Positions 61,699 to 64,000 of a stretch of 64,000 bases of DNA are shown in pieces (position 1 is the first letter of the stretch; each line of letters opens with the position of its first letter). Source of the DNA: Lacibacter sp. H375 (GTDB taxonomy: Bacteria; Bacteroidota; Bacteroidia; Chitinophagales; Chitinophagaceae); contig NZ_JBBKTT010000001.1 of NCBI RefSeq assembly GCF_037892425.1, positions 4,464,001 through 4,528,000 of the forward strand, in the 5' to 3' direction. Made by a program: the position numbers and the translations under genes. The notes below the pieces were generated by a model, which saw nothing but the letters and a program-made list of their open reading frames with translations, ran no database searches and was not told the origin of the DNA.

Positions 61699-61975
61699 AA
61701 ACCACGGGCATGGTAAGACAAAGTAAAGAGGCAGGGACATAGCGGGCAACCGTGTTTTAACGGGTTTTTAAAAAAGTGAGGCCGGTATTTCATCCGGTTG
61801 CATCAAATGAACAGGTTAAACAGCCTATGTTGAGGTAAAGACAATACATGCTGGAAAACACCTACACAAAGCAATTGCAAAGGGAAAGAAAACTGAGTAT
61901 GTGTACTTGCAAATAACCTTTGCATGTAGTAGTTTTAACGGTCATACACATTGTAACAGCAACCCTATTCTGCTT

Positions 61976-63850
61976 ATGATACTACACCCAGGCGCCTGTA
62001 TAAAGTCGGGCTTGCTTACAGCAAAACGTCTTTTCATTTTTTTCATTTCGGTGCTGGTTTTTATTGAAACAAAGGCCCAACCAATCATTTCTTCTTTCTC
62101 CCCTGTATCGGGACCGGCAGGAACAATTGTTACGATCAACGGCAATAACTTCAGTACAAACACGGCTGAAAATATTGTTTACTTTGGTTTGGTTCGTGGA
62201 GCAGTAATCAGTGCAAACAGTACAAGTATACAGGCAGTTGTTCCTTTGAATGCATCGGGGCATTTGTTAACCGTTACCACTAATTCCAAAACAGCATCTG
62301 CCAGTCGTCCTTTCCTGATCACTTACAATGGCAGCGGACACAGCATCAGCAAAGAAGCTTATAAAGCAGAAATAAAAATTCCCTTGTACAGGCGCAATAA
62401 AGATGGACAGGGTGACTATTTCAATTTTTATAATATGCTTACTGCCGACTTTGATGCAGATGGAAAAATTGACATCGTGAGCGTTGGCGGTAATGATGAT
62501 TCATTGGTTGTGGCACGAAATACAACAACAAACAGAAATTTTTCATTCGACAGCAGCTTTATAAAAACAACCACACCTGTATCAGAATTACTTTTAACCG
62601 AAGACTTTAATGCAGATGGTTATGCCGATATTCTCTACTACCATTATCAAGACACAGGTATTTATATTCTTTCGAATAAAAGCAGTGCAGGACAAATTTC
62701 ATTTGAAACTACCGGAAAGATCACGAAGCATAATCCCACTTTTTTTAATCAGTTTACAACCGGCGATTTTAACCAGGATGGCCTGATCGATCTTGTTTTT
62801 TGGCACGTTGATTCTGCTGCCGCTTTCTTTTATAAAAACATCAGTGCAAATGGCACTATTTCATTTGCTGCAAAACAGAAATTCTTTACTTACCAGGATC
62901 CGAACTTTGTAGTGTCCAGCTTTGAACCCGGCGCTTCCTCCGGTGACCTGAACAACGATGGCAAAAAAGACCTGATCATCTATCTTACTCCTGCGGTAGC
63001 CGGTGGTGGAGATTATAATGGAGAAACAATTATACTGCAAAATAAAGGTACAGCAGGGCAGCTTCTGTTTGAAAAGGCAAGCTCCTTTCGTACGAACAGA
63101 GCCCTGGTACCAATCGAAATATTTACAGCAGATATGAACGGTGACGGATACAACGACCTGTTACAAACGATCAATTTAGATTTTCATGAACTTGAAATTT
63201 ATCTTAATACCGGATCAAATCAAACCATTGGCATTAATCCAATGAGTACCAGTTATTATGGATACAGTAACCACATCAAAACCATTCCTCAACCGATTCC
63301 TTATGATCTGAATGGTGATACAAAAATTGACATCTTCCTTTCCACGCAGTATCATGACTATGATTCACTGGCCTGTTATATTTATCTTTTTGAAAATAAA
63401 AGTTCAAATGGCAGTCTTCATTTTGGTGCAGGAACAGAAATGATGAAAAACGGCGTACATGATATGTCTGTAGCTGACCTTAACAACGATAGCAAGCCGG
63501 AAATTTTTTATATCCGCCATAATTATTATAACGGCAGCGATACACTGATCATCCTGGAGAATCAACCACAGCTGACCACATCAGTAAATGAACCGGGCAG
63601 TGATGGCTTTTTATTTTCGTTTTATCCCAATCCGGCAGAGCATCAATTAGTGATTCAGTTACCGGCAGTAAACAGTCCGTCTGTTATTATAATCAGTAAC
63701 CAGTTGGGGCAGGAGGTAAAGCGTTTTCAGCTAAACAGAAACAGTTCTGCAATGCAAACTCTTGATGTGAGTAGTTTAATGCCGGGCATGTACCTGGTAA
63801 CATGGACAGATGGAAAAAGAAAACAATCCAAACAACTTTTCATTCAATAG
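61976..63850 (+). CDS. VCBS-repeat T9SS secreted protein with IPT domain
   Basis: From ATG 61976 (624 residues; the frame is open from 61901) an N-terminal hydrophobic signal ends about VFIETKAQ. An IPT/TIG domain follows (PIISSFSPVSGPAGTIVTIN, then GNNF, residues about 36-120). A VCBS/FG-GAP propeller then carries Ca-binding-like D-x-D/N-x-D-G motifs (DFDADGKIDI, DFNADGYADI, DFNQDGLIDL, DLNNDGKKDL, DMNGDGYNDL, DLNGDTKIDI, DLNNDSKPEI). The C-terminus is type A T9SS (SFYPNPAEHQLVIQLP; IISNQLGQEVKRFQL; MPGMYLVTWTDGKRKQSKQL). Probably a cell-surface binding protein. Confidence 0.92.
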   Translation: MILHPGACIKSGLLTAKRLFIFFISVLVFIETKAQPIISSFSPVSGPAGTIVTINGNNFSTNTAENIVYFGLVRGAVISANSTSIQAVVPLNASGHLLTVTTNSKTASASRPFLITYNGSGHSISKEAYKAEIKIPLYRRNKDGQGDYFNFYNMLTADFDADGKIDIVSVGGNDDSLVVARNTTTNRNFSFDSSFIKTTTPVSELLLTEDFNADGYADILYYHYQDTGIYILSNKSSAGQISFETTGKITKHNPTFFNQFTTGDFNQDGLIDLVFWHVDSAAAFFYKNISANGTISFAAKQKFFTYQDPNFVVSSFEPGASSGDLNNDGKKDLIIYLTPAVAGGGDYNGETIILQNKGTAGQLLFEKASSFRTNRALVPIEIFTADMNGDGYNDLLQTINLDFHELEIYLNTGSNQTIGINPMSTSYYGYSNHIKTIPQPIPYDLNGDTKIDIFLSTQYHDYDSLACYIYLFENKSSNGSLHFGAGTEMMKNGVHDMSVADLNNDSKPEIFYIRHNYYNGSDTLIILENQPQLTTSVNEPGSDGFLFSFYPNPAEHQLVIQLPAVNSPSVIIISNQLGQEVKRFQLNRNSSAMQTLDVSSLMPGMYLVTWTDGKRKQSKQLFIQ

Positions 63851-64000
63851 CGTTTTGTACTCCCTCCTCTTATCAGACAACTTAGTGTTGTGTGTTCATT
63901 GAAGCGGGCAGACAGATTCCTCTTCAGGAACAAATCTATTTAACATTTACTTGTTTACTTTTACAGCCAATACATCATCCTTCATGAAACAACCACCGTA

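Noticed and set aside
63984-64000. Start of another CDS (ATG at 63984)
   Set aside because: Only five full codons before the window ends; insufficient to support a gene.

Overview
This 64 kb window looks like chromosomal DNA of a Bacteroidota member, most likely of the Chitinophagaceae. The evidence is the density of type IX secretion (T9SS) cargo with type A and type B C-terminal sorting domains, lipoproteins with CKK/SC-type lipoboxes, promoters resembling the Bacteroidota -7 box TAnnTTTG, weak Shine-Dalgarno sites, moderate to low GC, and typical families (NamZ/DUF1343, CHRD, DPP-IV-like S9 peptidase, BNR-repeat/sortilin proteins, DUF4253). No rRNA, tRNA, CRISPR array, transposase or integrase was recognised.

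Layout. 0-5 kb holds RNA-chaperone genes (an RRM protein, a RhlE-like DEAD-box helicase and a Lys-rich cold-shock-domain protein), each with a candidate promoter about 90-130 nt upstream of its start, plus a KAS III-type ketosynthase. 4.7-13.7 kb is minus-strand housekeeping: an orphan ABC ATPase, a CHY zinc finger, a DUF3037 + HipA-like kinase pair, GNAT, alpha/beta hydrolase, a WYL regulator, DinB, a Tat-exported phosphoesterase, endonuclease III, AlkD-like and VOC proteins. 13.8-41.6 kb is rich in envelope and secreted proteins: GH20, FKBP isomerase, a T9SS type B protein, S9 peptidase, NamZ-like muramidase, BrkB, a double-CHRD protein, a GH16 lipoprotein, a class-C-like serine hydrolase and a stand-alone TonB plug protein, with AraC and VOC genes at the end. 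Pta-AckA (53-56 kb) is the one clear central-metabolism operon. The window ends with a 59-62 kb accessory patch and a large VCBS-repeat T9SS protein.

The two least ordinary zones are accessory. (1) 42.5-47.7 kb carries four copies of an approximately 65-bp palindromic repeat. Three of them sit at the 3' end of successive minus-strand genes: a GH-like protein, a double zinc-ribbon protein and an ApeA-like HEPN protein that could be an anti-phage factor. A 32-residue Lys-rich microprotein gene lies in the same zone. (2) 59.9-60.7 kb holds a gene broken by a single in-frame stop. It is bounded by perfect 11-bp inverted repeats, and one of these belongs to an approximately 200-bp palindromic element with integron attC-like arms. 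A third, unrelated inverted-repeat element lies at 27.4 kb. No recombinase is present for any of them, so mobility is inference.

Start codons were often moved downstream of the longest possible frame so that the signal peptide sits at the N-terminus; such choices are noted in the entries.
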